A stretch of DNA of 10,662 nt from Thermoplasmata archaeon (GTDB lineage Archaea; Thermoplasmatota; Thermoplasmata; Thermoplasmatales; Thermoplasmataceae), in assembly GCA_021797025.1 (NCBI GenBank), contig JAKAAK010000097.1:1-10662 (forward strand), in the 5' to 3' direction. The notes beneath the pieces are model-generated. The model ran no database searches, had not been told where the DNA came from, and worked only from the letters and a program-made list of their open reading frames with translations. Positions 1 to 6,542 of the stretch are shown here, piece by piece (the stretch's first letter is position 1; each line of letters starts with the position of its first letter). Position numbers and translations under genes: made by a program.

Positions 1-858
1 AAAAATACTGTATATAATAAAAATGGTTTAAATCTGGACAAGGTGCTCATGTACAAGGAGAGAAAGGAACTGGATGAGGTCGCTGATCTAATCAAGCCCG
101 AGGAAATATATTCTTTAAATTCTGACATCATCGTAGATATGTCACCTGCAACCAAAGATGGAGTAGCAGGAATGAAGATGTATAAAAATTCATTTGAGGC
201 GGGCAAGCACATAGTAACTTCAAATAAAGCACCGCTGGCACTCCACTGGAAGGAAATCATGGAATCATCTGTTAAATACAAGAGAAAAATATTATATGAA
301 TCTTCTGTTGGAGGCGGTGTTCCACTTTTCAACCTCAATAAGTATTCATTGAGATCATCAAAACTTTTGGAATTCAGAGGTCAGGTAAGTTCCACTATAA
401 ATTTCGTGTTGAATCAAATGATCGCTGGAGTTGATTTTCAGGAGGCTGTAAAAACAGCGCAGCATATGGGTATCGCTGAAACAGATTACCGTGACGATAC
501 AAATGGCCTGGACGGTGCAAGAAAGACAGTTATAATTGCCAACGCACTTCTCGGAAAGAATTATACCCTGAAAGATGTTACATACGAGGGCATAGATGAT
601 ATTAAGGATATTAATTATATGAAGAATTCCGGCGAAGTTTACCGTGTACTTTCACATATCGCCGGTGGTACAGAACCCACTGTAGAATCAAAAATATTTT
701 CCATAAAACAGGGGGATCCCGTAGCTTCTATGGATTCACTGTCCATGGGATATCTCGAAAAGACAGATAATAACGATGACCTGACTGTTTTCGAAAAGCA
801 TGATGGTCCACTGGAAACAGCAGCACAGGTCGTTAACGATATTCTTCTTTTATCGTGA
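1..858 (+). CDS. hom: Homoserine dehydrogenase, 5'-truncated by the window edge
   Basis: NADP-type homoserine dehydrogenase, reducing aspartate semialdehyde to homoserine in threonine/methionine synthesis (cytoplasmic). The frame is open from base 1, so the GTG at 43 is internal; 285 residues are visible and roughly 40-50 N-terminal residues, including the dinucleotide GxGxxG loop, lie outside. In the visible fragment, TSNKAPLA (about 73-80) is the nucleotide/substrate loop with the first active-site Lys, ESSVGGGVPLF follows at about 100-110, and GIAETDYRDDTNGLDGARK (about 157-175) is the family signature holding the acidic residues and second Lys equivalent to those implicated in catalysis in characterised enzymes. 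The protein ends without an ACT domain, so allosteric control through a C-terminal domain is not expected. The TGA stop lies 2 bases from the stop of the convergent membrane-protein gene. Assignment to the family is firm; cofactor preference cannot be read without the N-terminus. Confidence 0.95.
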   Translation, partial: KNTVYNKNGLNLDKVLMYKERKELDEVADLIKPEEIYSLNSDIIVDMSPATKDGVAGMKMYKNSFEAGKHIVTSNKAPLALHWKEIMESSVKYKRKILYESSVGGGVPLFNLNKYSLRSSKLLEFRGQVSSTINFVLNQMIAGVDFQEAVKTAQHMGIAETDYRDDTNGLDGARKTVIIANALLGKNYTLKDVTYEGIDDIKDINYMKNSGEVYRVLSHIAGGTEPTVESKIFSIKQGDPVASMDSLSMGYLEKTDNNDDLTVFEKHDGPLETAAQVVNDILLLS

Positions 859-860
859 TT

Positions 861-1232
861 TCATATTATCACTGGAAGTGCAACCAGAATTCCGGTTATA
901 AAGAAGAATATAAACCATATAATTACCTCAACTATTGCAAGAATAAGGCTTCTGCCTATGCTGATTTCATAGATAAGGCTATATACATAGAGAAGAATCA
1001 CTAGGGTTATCAGAAAGGCAAGAAGGCTTCCCAGGGCGGCCAGAGGTGCAAATGCGAAGTGAAGACCGAATGAGAAGAATATAATTATTATTGGAGTAAG
1101 CAGTGTTACAACAATGGCATTCCCGAAGCTTGCAGTGGATTTATTGACAACAATGAGAGAGGCTGAATAAGCAGGTATTGAAATTATTACGATAGCTATC
1201 AGCAATGCAATTATATCAAACAGCAACGACAT
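861..1232 (-). CDS. Small four-helix integral membrane protein, function unknown
   Basis: I do not recognise this 123-residue protein. It is almost entirely hydrophobic, with likely membrane segments at about 5-27, 38-60, 63-85 and 95-121. Few charged residues are present (for example K31, E89 and E102), so a soluble domain is absent. It stands alone on the minus strand between hom and proC, is convergent with hom (2-base gap) and divergent from proC. The ATG at 1230-1232 is favoured because an AT-rich TATA-like element lies about 22-32 bases upstream, fitting a leaderless transcript. The long hydrophobic reading frame with regular helix spacing argues for a real gene rather than a chance frame. 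Poorly conserved membrane proteins of this kind are common in Thermoplasmatales; no role can be inferred from the neighbours. Confidence 0.72.
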   Translation of the reverse strand: MSLLFDIIALLIAIVIISIPAYSASLIVVNKSTASFGNAIVVTLLTPIIIIFFSFGLHFAFAPLAALGSLLAFLITLVILLYVYSLIYEISIGRSLILAIVEVIIWFIFFFITGILVALPVII

Positions 1233-1253
1233 AATATTTTATGTAAAATGAAG

Positions 1254-1265
1254 TTATTAATATTT
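1254..1265 (-). promoter_or_regulatory. TATA-like element for the 123-aa membrane protein
   Basis: On the minus strand this reads AAATATTAATAA and is centred about 27 bases before the ATG at 1232, the spacing expected for a leaderless archaeal transcript. It is weak because the whole intergenic region is AT-rich. Confidence 0.4.
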
Positions 1266-1331
1266 TTCATATATTCCACTATCTGAAATATTGCATGGGT
1301 CTTGGTATCTTAACCGTGGAAGGAAACCAAT

Positions 1332-1350
1332 GTATAAACAATAATATAAT
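1332..1350 (+). promoter_or_regulatory. Promoter (TATA box) of proC
   Basis: TATAAACAATAATATAAT lies 19-37 bases before the proC ATG. Depending on which part binds TBP, transcription would start at or within about 8 bases of the ATG. No Shine-Dalgarno-like sequence precedes the start, which supports leaderless initiation. Confidence 0.5.
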
Positions 1351-1368
1351 ATACTGTAATTATAATTT

Positions 1369-2148
1369 ATGAAAGTTGGAATAATAGGTGCAGGCACAGT
1401 TGGAAAATCCATAGCAGAGGGCATAAAGAATGATTTCAGCATATCCCTGAGTTCAGGTTCATTTGAAAAATTAAAAAAATGGAACAACGAAAGGTTTCAA
1501 ATTTTTGATAATAATGTTGACAACGCAAAGAATGCAGATATAATTCTTCTAACCATAAAACCGGGTATATCAGATTCTGTAATGGAGGAAATCCGCACAG
1601 CGTGCAAAAATAAGCTTGTAATATCATTCATGGCCGGTGTGACACTGGATCATATGCAGGAAAAGTTAAAGGAATCACATATTGCCAGGGCAATGCCCAG
1701 TATACCCATGCTTGTACAGAAATCTGTTACTGCATACAGTTGCAAAAATCTAGATTATAAAGAGATCGAACTGTTGAAAAAAATCCTTGCAGGATTCGGA
1801 TCCTATGTGAAAGTTGAAGAGTCCAATATGGACGCTGTTACAGGTTTGAGCGGCAGCGGCCCTGCTTTTGTTGCAATCATGGCCGATTCCATGATAAATG
1901 CAGGAATACTGGCAGGAATACCCAGAAAGCAGGCAACAGATCTTGTAATTGATACCTTCATAAATACAATGCAGCTCATGAGGGAAAAGGGAATATCTGC
2001 ATCTGATCTACGGGATGAAGTTATGACTCCTGGCGGCACAACAGTTACAGGTATATACGAAATGGAAAAAGCCAACGTCAGAACTGCCATAGCAAATGCA
2101 GTACTTGGTTCATACAGAAAGGCTCAGGAAATTGGCAGGAAAAACTAA
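1369..2148 (+). CDS. proC: Pyrroline-5-carboxylate reductase
   Basis: Catalyses the last step of proline synthesis, NAD(P)H-dependent reduction of 1-pyrroline-5-carboxylate, in the cytoplasm. At 259 residues it is close to the family's usual length. Visible signatures in order: GAGTVG at 7-12 (Rossmann dinucleotide loop directly after the first beta strand), IKPG at 63-66, RAMPSIP at 107-113, DAVTGLSGSGPAF at 155-167 (dimerisation/active-site helix region) and MTPGGTTVTGI at 219-229, the C-terminal P5CR signature. The ATG at 1369 begins exactly at the Rossmann strand (MKVGIIG), so no longer N-terminus is needed. It is monocistronic here: divergent from the membrane-protein gene on its left and convergent with the respiratory operon on its right across a 96-base spacer. 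No proA or proB lies in the window, so the source of its substrate is not shown. Confidence 0.97.
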   Translation: MKVGIIGAGTVGKSIAEGIKNDFSISLSSGSFEKLKKWNNERFQIFDNNVDNAKNADIILLTIKPGISDSVMEEIRTACKNKLVISFMAGVTLDHMQEKLKESHIARAMPSIPMLVQKSVTAYSCKNLDYKEIELLKKILAGFGSYVKVEESNMDAVTGLSGSGPAFVAIMADSMINAGILAGIPRKQATDLVIDTFINTMQLMREKGISASDLRDEVMTPGGTTVTGIYEMEKANVRTAIANAVLGSYRKAQEIGRKN

Positions 2149-2218
2149 AACTAAATGAATGGATTCTACCCTTAGTTAATTCACTCTACTTAAAATTCTA
2201 AAATTTTATGGTAAATAA

Positions 2219-2236
2219 TTTTTAAATTTAAAAAAA
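2219..2236. terminator. Candidate bidirectional T-tract terminator
   Basis: The 96-base spacer between convergent proC and the respiratory operon holds a perfect 16-base palindrome (2219-2234, five T, AAATTT, five A), extended to seven A at 2230-2236. This gives a T-run on each strand just past each stop codon. Archaeal termination relies mainly on T-runs rather than strong hairpins, so this is a plausible shared terminator. Confidence 0.45.
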
Positions 2237-2244
2237 TAAAATAC

Positions 2245-2469
2245 TCACATATCTTCCTGACCGAAAGCCATTACCAGCAGTACAAAACCGACAAAAGTAA
2301 AGAAAAATGATATCCAGCTGGAAAGCTGGTGTGGTCCTATTTGGGCATTAATAGTCGGAAATGCACTGTAATCCAAAAATGTAGGTATTGAAATTATCAG
2401 AAATATAATTCCGGTTACCATCATATACTTCGAACTTTTTCTCATTTTATCAAATTTTTCTGTCATCAT
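2245..2469 (-). CDS. Small two-helix membrane protein, last gene of cytochrome b operon
   Basis: Unrecognised 74-residue protein with two likely membrane segments (about 15-33 and 51-69), a basic N-terminus (K5, K8, R10, K11, K14) and an acidic C-terminus (QEDM). By the positive-inside rule the N-terminus should be cytoplasmic, and with two spans the C-terminus too. Its first ATG overlaps the stop of the 112-aa gene as ATGA (2466-2469), a typical translational coupling arrangement, and GGGGTGG sits 8-14 bases before the start. A second Met follows immediately. The tight linkage to the Rieske and cytochrome b genes suggests an accessory subunit of that complex, but nothing in the sequence proves it: it carries no heme-ligand pattern and no Cys. 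Confidence 0.8.
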   Translation of the reverse strand: MMTEKFDKMRKSSKYMMVTGIIFLIISIPTFLDYSAFPTINAQIGPHQLSSWISFFFTFVGFVLLVMAFGQEDM

Positions 2470-2804
2470 ATTAAAGCCACCCCTATAACAGCAAATGTAA
2501 ACACATACAGAAGTATTGGGGCAATTACTGTTCTCGACGAGATTTTACCATTTCTGGATCTGTTGTGCCCAAGAGAAATCGCATACAGTATAATTGATAT
2601 TATAACAAGTACAAGTGTTATTACAAGCAATCCTTCTTCATAGACGGCAAAGTTTCCGAATACTGGTGATACCATTTTTGATGGAACTTCATGGTACATC
2701 GCACCTATGGGTTTGATTAATACCGCATACAGAATAAACGGAACACTTCCAAACAGGTAAATTATCATCGAATAATAATATAAATATATAGATTTTTTAT
2801 CCAT
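2466..2804 (-). CDS. Small three-helix membrane protein in cytochrome b operon
   Basis: Unrecognised 112-residue protein. Likely membrane segments are at about 12-31, 57-79 and 92-112, with a polar, Pro-containing external loop at about 32-56 and a basic loop at about 80-91 (HNRSRNGK) that is probably cytoplasmic. It begins 1 base after the stop of the 64-aa gene, with GAGGG six bases before the ATG, and its stop overlaps the next start. Position and coupling point to a small structural or assembly subunit of the bc1/b6f-like complex. H38 and H80 are the only histidines and are not placed like a heme pair, so a heme-binding role is not supported. Confidence 0.82.
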   Translation of the reverse strand: MDKKSIYLYYYSMIIYLFGSVPFILYAVLIKPIGAMYHEVPSKMVSPVFGNFAVYEEGLLVITLVLVIISIILYAISLGHNRSRNGKISSRTVIAPILLYVFTFAVIGVALI

Positions 2805-2805
2805 T

Positions 2806-3000
2806 TTAAACCCTCGCCTTTATTGTTCTCTGCAGCATTAAAAATATAATAGCTGCGAACATGAATAAATTAATTACAAGCACTACTGCCCAGAGGCTTT
2901 CATATTTAAATGGATACTCCTGGGTAATATACCACATGATAGGGTCTACAACAACAAGCTGCAGTATGCCTATCAGATAAACAATATTAGTTACTTTCAT
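2806..3000 (-). CDS. Small two-helix membrane protein directly after cytochrome b
   Basis: Unrecognised 64-residue protein with two likely membrane segments (about 5-22 and 37-58) joined by a short aromatic/acidic loop (MWYITQEYPFKYESLW) and ending in a basic tail (RTIKARV). Its ATG lies inside the cytochrome b gene (14-base overlap, 2987-3000), preceded by GGTGAGGT at a good distance, so the start is well supported and translation is probably coupled to cytochrome b. The size and placement resemble single- or double-helix accessory subunits of bc complexes, but no specific family is recognisable. Confidence 0.82.
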   Translation of the reverse strand: MKVTNIVYLIGILQLVVVDPIMWYITQEYPFKYESLWAVVLVINLFMFAAIIFLMLQRTIKARV

Positions 3001-4180
3001 TTACCTCACCATCCCTTTTTGCGAATCTCATGGCATATACTGTTATGAAGGAAATGAAGGTTATAGACCACCATAGATACATTGTCATTAGCCTGGTTTG
3101 GCTAAGCCCTGGTTGCGAATAGCCCCATACCGTCATGACTGCCAGTCCGATTAGCATAAATATTCCGAATGCAGTGATCCATGGCCTTTCCAGTACACCC
3201 TTATTGTGGTATCTGTCTATAAATGGTAGTATCAGTATGAATACCAGCATGCCTATTATCAGAGGAACTCCTCCTGTGCTCAAACCGTAACCTGCCACAT
3301 CCATTAATTTGTAAACAGGTGTGATATACCAGTCAGGAACCGGGAATGTCCCATAAGCAAGAGAACCGTATGCAAGTGTTAGCTGTTGTGGGAATGCAGC
3401 TGAAATTAATAGTATTATTCCAACCATTACAATTCCAGAAAACATTGCATAGAGTAGGTTTGTGGGGAACCATGGTATCATCTCTCCCTTCTTTGGTTTC
3501 TCACTTGCAAGTCCGGATCTCTCAAATAGCATGAAATGTACTGCGAACAGCGCAAGCATCAAGATTGAAAACACCGCAACGTGAAGCGCTAACAGATGGG
3601 AAAAAGTGGCTGTTGTTGTTCCATTTCCTATCAGTATTGCCTCGAGCCAGTTTATGAATGCTCCCGGAAGTATTCTGCCCAGTACGCTTCTCTGCATAAA
3701 CAGTAAACCGATATGCACGGCTGCCATTGCTATTGCAGTGTTTGCAAGCATGTATCCCAGTATGGCCGTAAATATTGTGAGCAGGAATAAAACAACTCCA
3801 ATAATCCACTGTAGCCATCTCCATTTTCCCTTATATGAACCAACAAACCACTGCCTCATCATATGGAAATAAACAAGTCCGATCATGGCATATGCCATGT
3901 AAAGATGTGATGTTAATATTATATGCCCAAACGGAACATCGGATATGATATACTCTGTAGAATGATATGGGTCAACCTGGCTGTAGTAAAAGAACAGGAC
4001 TATTCCAGAAACTATCTGGTAAATAAGTGCTGTTGCAACCCACGCACCTGTCCATTCATCTATCTTGTAACCTCTTTTTGTTACTGATTTAAATCCTAAA
4101 GTATAAGAACCATCTGGAAGTTCCTTCTCTTCCTTCATCAGATCGGTTATGTTATAATTATTTGTTTCTGCCTTTTCCAT
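2987..4180 (-). CDS. Cytochrome b of a bc1/b6f-like quinol-oxidising complex
   Basis: Membrane subunit that carries two b hemes and, with the Rieske protein, oxidises quinol. The 397 residues form a complete eight-helix cytochrome b (b6 and subunit-IV parts fused): helices at about 44-68, 86-108, 125-150, 192-218, 243-262, 303-321, 334-353 and 367-386. Heme ligands are H92 and H106 in the second helix (14 apart) and H200 and H215 in the fourth (15 apart; mitochondrial b has 14, b6 has 15). The Qo-site motif is PDWY at 282-285, a variant of PEWY. About 40 hydrophilic residues precede helix 1. The gene starts 9 bases after the Rieske stop, with GGTGA five bases before the ATG, and overlaps the 64-aa gene downstream. 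No cytochrome c gene (no CxxCH) occurs in the operon, so the electron acceptor is probably a blue copper protein encoded elsewhere, as in related acidophiles. Confidence 0.95.
   Translation of the reverse strand: MEKAETNNYNITDLMKEEKELPDGSYTLGFKSVTKRGYKIDEWTGAWVATALIYQIVSGIVLFFYYSQVDPYHSTEYIISDVPFGHIILTSHLYMAYAMIGLVYFHMMRQWFVGSYKGKWRWLQWIIGVVLFLLTIFTAILGYMLANTAIAMAAVHIGLLFMQRSVLGRILPGAFINWLEAILIGNGTTTATFSHLLALHVAVFSILMLALFAVHFMLFERSGLASEKPKKGEMIPWFPTNLLYAMFSGIVMVGIILLISAAFPQQLTLAYGSLAYGTFPVPDWYITPVYKLMDVAGYGLSTGGVPLIIGMLVFILILPFIDRYHNKGVLERPWITAFGIFMLIGLAVMTVWGYSQPGLSQTRLMTMYLWWSITFISFITVYAMRFAKRDGEVNESN
3003..3010 (-). promoter_or_regulatory. Ribosome binding site of the 64-aa gene inside cytochrome b
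   Basis: On the minus strand GGTGAGGT precedes the ATG at 3000 by two bases and lies within cytochrome b coding sequence. It decides the start of the small gene and supports its reality. Confidence 0.65.
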
Positions 4181-4185
4181 CTAAT

Positions 4186-4190
4186 TCACC
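4186..4190 (-). promoter_or_regulatory. Ribosome binding site of cytochrome b
   Basis: GGTGA on the minus strand, five bases before the ATG at 4180, in the 9-base gap after the Rieske stop and overlapping its last bases. It matches the 3' end of archaeal 16S rRNA and fixes the cytochrome b start. Confidence 0.65.
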
Positions 4191-5278
4191 TATGAGCTCC
4201 CGCTGGAGCTATTTCCTGAAAAGCTTCCTTTCCAGTTTAAATTATTAGCGCTATCGTTTTGGTTACTGACTACTGTAGTCCTATATAATATGATACCACT
4301 GCTGTTGCTATTTAATCCCAAAGATGAAGTGCCCAGGCTTTTATAATTAGAAGAGCTGGTATTATTTACCTCTCCCGTATACATTGTTGATGGATAACTA
4401 GTGGGGGTTCTGGAAGTCCTTATTGCAGTGCCGCCTGTTAGATCTTCTATTTTAACCTGCGAACCATAAGTTTCACCTCCAGGGAATTTCAGATGTGTTC
4501 TAATAACAGCATTGCTTGAATTAATACCATATGCGTATATATTGCCACCTCCATTGGATCCATTACTGTCTGTTGCCAGCATAATCTGTGGCAGGGAATG
4601 ATTTGCAGGGCTGGATGCAGGACCGTTATTGTAAAGGTTTCTTCCTCCCCATACCGGATTGTACTGGCTTCCGTGGCACTTGCAGTATATCAAACCGTAA
4701 TCCGGCCACTGTGCCGGTGTACCCGGCGCGTCAGGCTTGTATCCAATCAGCTTTGACTCAAACGGTATGCTCTTTCCAGGGTGGTAATCCAGAAATGGCG
4801 GAACACATCCAAGATGCTGGCATATTCCACTCAGGGCAAGGATTGAATAGTTGTTGCTTGTACCTTGGTAGTCATGTACATAAATTATACCGTCCATGGG
4901 TGCCGTTGAAGATGGAGACACAGGATTAAATCCAGATGAAGGGGATGTATTGGGCGTTGTGACCTTAACATTCTTCAGAACAACTAAAAATGTCGGCTCG
5001 TCCTGCAAGGGATAATTGAAAACAAGTATCGGCGTACTTGTTGAATTCGGGGTAGCCGCTGCATATTCTATAACATCACTTATTGTAATCCTATTTCCAC
5101 TGGGGTCTTCCAGAACAGCCAAAGGAAAATTATCCATCACAGGAACACTGCGATCACTTGGTACTACGTAACGTTCCATAGATAATCCTCCAACCATCAG
5201 TGCTGCTATTGAAAGGCCTGCTCCCTTCAGAAAAGCCCTTTTCTCGGGCTCAGGAATATAGTTCTTATCATTGGCCAT
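4190..5278 (-). CDS. Rieske [2Fe-2S] protein with Tat-like signal anchor and Ser/Asn-rich tail
   Basis: Electron-transfer subunit facing the outside of the cell; takes electrons from quinol at the cytochrome b Qo site. Box 1 is CQHLGC (C153, H155, C158) and box 2 is CKCHGS (C199, C201, H202). By family rules C153, H155, C199 and H202 hold the cluster and C158-C201 form the disulfide. The boxes are 40 residues apart, against about 13 in mitochondrial Rieske, so the cluster loop carries an insertion (about 163-195, rich in Pro and Gly). The N-terminus EKRAFLKGAGLS (12-23) followed by a hydrophobic stretch (to about 34) resembles a Tat signal anchor, but has K13-R14 instead of Arg-Arg. At 362 residues it is longer than usual; the last 70 are Ser/Thr/Asn-rich with several N-x-S/T sequons (for example N305, N306, N325, N341, N356), fitting a glycosylated surface in an acidophile. 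It is first in the operon and divergent from tatA-tatC. Confidence 0.95.
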   Translation of the reverse strand: MANDKNYIPEPEKRAFLKGAGLSIAALMVGGLSMERYVVPSDRSVPVMDNFPLAVLEDPSGNRITISDVIEYAAATPNSTSTPILVFNYPLQDEPTFLVVLKNVKVTTPNTSPSSGFNPVSPSSTAPMDGIIYVHDYQGTSNNYSILALSGICQHLGCVPPFLDYHPGKSIPFESKLIGYKPDAPGTPAQWPDYGLIYCKCHGSQYNPVWGGRNLYNNGPASSPANHSLPQIMLATDSNGSNGGGNIYAYGINSSNAVIRTHLKFPGGETYGSQVKIEDLTGGTAIRTSRTPTSYPSTMYTGEVNNTSSSNYKSLGTSSLGLNSNSSGIILYRTTVVSNQNDSANNLNWKGSFSGNSSSGSS

Positions 5279-5291
5279 GAATGATGAATTA

Positions 5292-5304
5292 TAATATATC
5301 TAAA
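5292..5304 (-). promoter_or_regulatory. Promoter (TATA-like) of the Rieske/cytochrome b operon
   Basis: On the minus strand TTTAGATATATTA lies 14-26 bases before the Rieske ATG, so the transcript should have almost no leader. No GGTGA-like site precedes this start, unlike the downstream genes of the operon. Confidence 0.45.
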
Positions 5305-5344
5305 TGTTTACTTAATTCCCTGAATATGTTCAATAAAAACAAAA

Positions 5345-5356
5345 CATATTTTTAAT
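5345..5356 (+). promoter_or_regulatory. Promoter (TATA-like) of tatA-tatC
   Basis: CATATTTTTAAT lies about 31-42 bases before the tatA ATG, which would give a leader of about 10-15 bases. That leader contains GTGAT (5377-5381), a possible weak ribosome binding site. The element shares the 108-base divergent region with the Rieske promoter. Confidence 0.4.
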
Positions 5357-5386
5357 TCCAAGTTAATTATGAAAAAGTGATAGTTA

Positions 5387-5716
5387 ATGTTTGACTCGTA
5401 TATGGATATACTGATAATTGCGGTTGTTGCGCTGATCATATTCGGCGGAACAAAGAAGATACCGGAAATGGCAAGAAATTTGGGAAAGGCAACTGGAGAA
5501 TTCAAGAGGGGCCAGATGGAAATTGAAAATGAGTTGAAAAACGGGACAAGCACTGCACAGGCAAACAAAGGTCAGATAAATTACATGAAAATTGCCGAAG
5601 ATCTGAATATAGATATAAAAGACAAGACAATAGACCAGATAATAAGTGAAATCAATGAAAAACTGGGCAGCTCCGCAAAGCCTGTAGAAGGGGCAGTAGA
5701 AACCAAGCAAAACTAA
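5387..5716 (+). CDS. tatA: Twin-arginine translocase subunit TatA
   Basis: Pore/assembly subunit of the Tat pathway, which exports folded, cofactor-loaded proteins. The 109 residues show the TatA plan: a very short external N-terminus, one membrane helix at about 6-20, the FGG hinge (19-21), then the amphipathic helix TKKIPEMARNLGKATGEFK (22-40) with the conserved P-x-x-A-x-x-L-G pattern. The remainder is hydrophilic, with a second helical segment at about 66-92 of the kind seen in archaeal TatA tails. No separate TatB is present, so this protein may do both jobs, as in many archaea. It is followed after one base by tatC and lies divergent from the Rieske gene, a likely substrate. The ATG at 5387 is the only sensible start, placing the membrane helix at the N-terminus. 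Confidence 0.94.
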   Translation: MFDSYMDILIIAVVALIIFGGTKKIPEMARNLGKATGEFKRGQMEIENELKNGTSTAQANKGQINYMKIAEDLNIDIKDKTIDQIISEINEKLGSSAKPVEGAVETKQN

Positions 5717-5717
5717 T

Positions 5718-6542
5718 ATGGAAAACGAATTATTGAACTATCTGGTTAAATATTCTGATGAAATTAGGTACAGGGCTATCAGGATACTGGCAGTTTTCGC
5801 TGCTTTTTTTGGGATTTTCGTAATTTTCAAGATACAGTATATTTCTATATTCGGTCAGAGATTCCTTTTTCTGTATCCGGATCCACTGGATAATGTGGGA
5901 GCCCAGGTATTATACCTTTTAAAATCCCATGATCTTACATCTAATACAACACTCCTCGTATTGAAGCCGGTTGATGGTGTAATGGCTGATTTTTATACAT
6001 GTATGGCCATTTCCCTTATAATTTCCATGCCGGTTATAATCTATGAAGTTTCAAAGTTTATTGATCCGGCGCTTAAAAACAGTGAAAAGGAGCTTTTAAG
6101 ATCAATAATAATACCTGCATCCCTGCTCTTCTTTGCTGGGGCATTTGTGGGCATTTATTTCATTGCCCCTGTCCTGTTCAGAATTTTTGCAGATTTTGAT
6201 ATAGGTGTGGGTGCAGATGTAACTATGGGAATATCCAGTTTTGTTTCTTTCATATTCATGTATACCATAGCTTTCGGGCTTTCCTTCGAAATACCTGTGT
6301 TTATGGTTGGCCTGAGCAGGTTCGGCATAGTCACAGCGGATACATGGAAAAAGAACTGGAGATATGCAGTTATAGGTGCACTGGTTTATGGCATGATATT
6401 CTCACCGGGCGTTACTGGATTCACCATGGTTGTAATAGCCATACCCATGATTGCCCTATATTTTGCAGGAATACATTTCTCCATTAAAGCGGAGAAAAAA
6501 TTCGAGGCAGAAAATACCTATTCAAACAGTGCCGATCAGTGA
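5718..6542 (+). CDS. tatC: Twin-arginine translocase subunit TatC
   Basis: Polytopic membrane subunit that recognises twin-arginine signal peptides. The 274 residues contain six predicted helices and the family landmarks: E15 and R17 in the cytoplasmic N-terminal DEIRYR (equivalent to the E. coli ExR signal-binding site), the first cytoplasmic loop YEVSKFIDPALKNSEKE (109-125) with E123 matching E. coli E103, and FGLSFEIPV (186-194). The first external loop (about 45-88) is longer than in E. coli, as in several archaeal TatC proteins. It starts one base after the tatA stop with no clear ribosome binding site, so translation is probably coupled. Its last 21 bases overlap the 3' end of the convergent 107-aa gene. 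The relaxed KR motif of the neighbouring Rieske protein makes its recognition loop worth comparing with relatives. Confidence 0.96.
   Translation: MENELLNYLVKYSDEIRYRAIRILAVFAAFFGIFVIFKIQYISIFGQRFLFLYPDPLDNVGAQVLYLLKSHDLTSNTTLLVLKPVDGVMADFYTCMAISLIISMPVIIYEVSKFIDPALKNSEKELLRSIIIPASLLFFAGAFVGIYFIAPVLFRIFADFDIGVGADVTMGISSFVSFIFMYTIAFGLSFEIPVFMVGLSRFGIVTADTWKKNWRYAVIGALVYGMIFSPGVTGFTMVVIAIPMIALYFAGIHFSIKAEKKFEAENTYSNSADQ

Noticed and set aside
43..48. GTG at 43 as the start of homoserine dehydrogenase
   Set aside because: The frame is open to base 1 and the residues before it fit the family; the Rossmann loop is missing, so the real start is upstream of the window.
2149..2244. Small RNA or extra short gene in the proC/respiratory operon spacer
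   Set aside because: Only AT-rich sequence with T-runs on both strands and no usable frame; a terminator is the simpler reading.
3522..3872. Frames within cytochrome b on both strands (100 and 88 codons)
   Set aside because: They lie wholly inside cytochrome b, whose heme ligands and helices are intact.
2245..5278. c-type cytochrome in the respiratory operon
   Set aside because: No CxxCH in any of the five proteins.
5308..5710. Minus-strand frames opposite tatA (86 and 108 codons)
   Set aside because: They are antisense shadows of a clear tatA and cross the divergent promoter region; composition is unlike a real protein.
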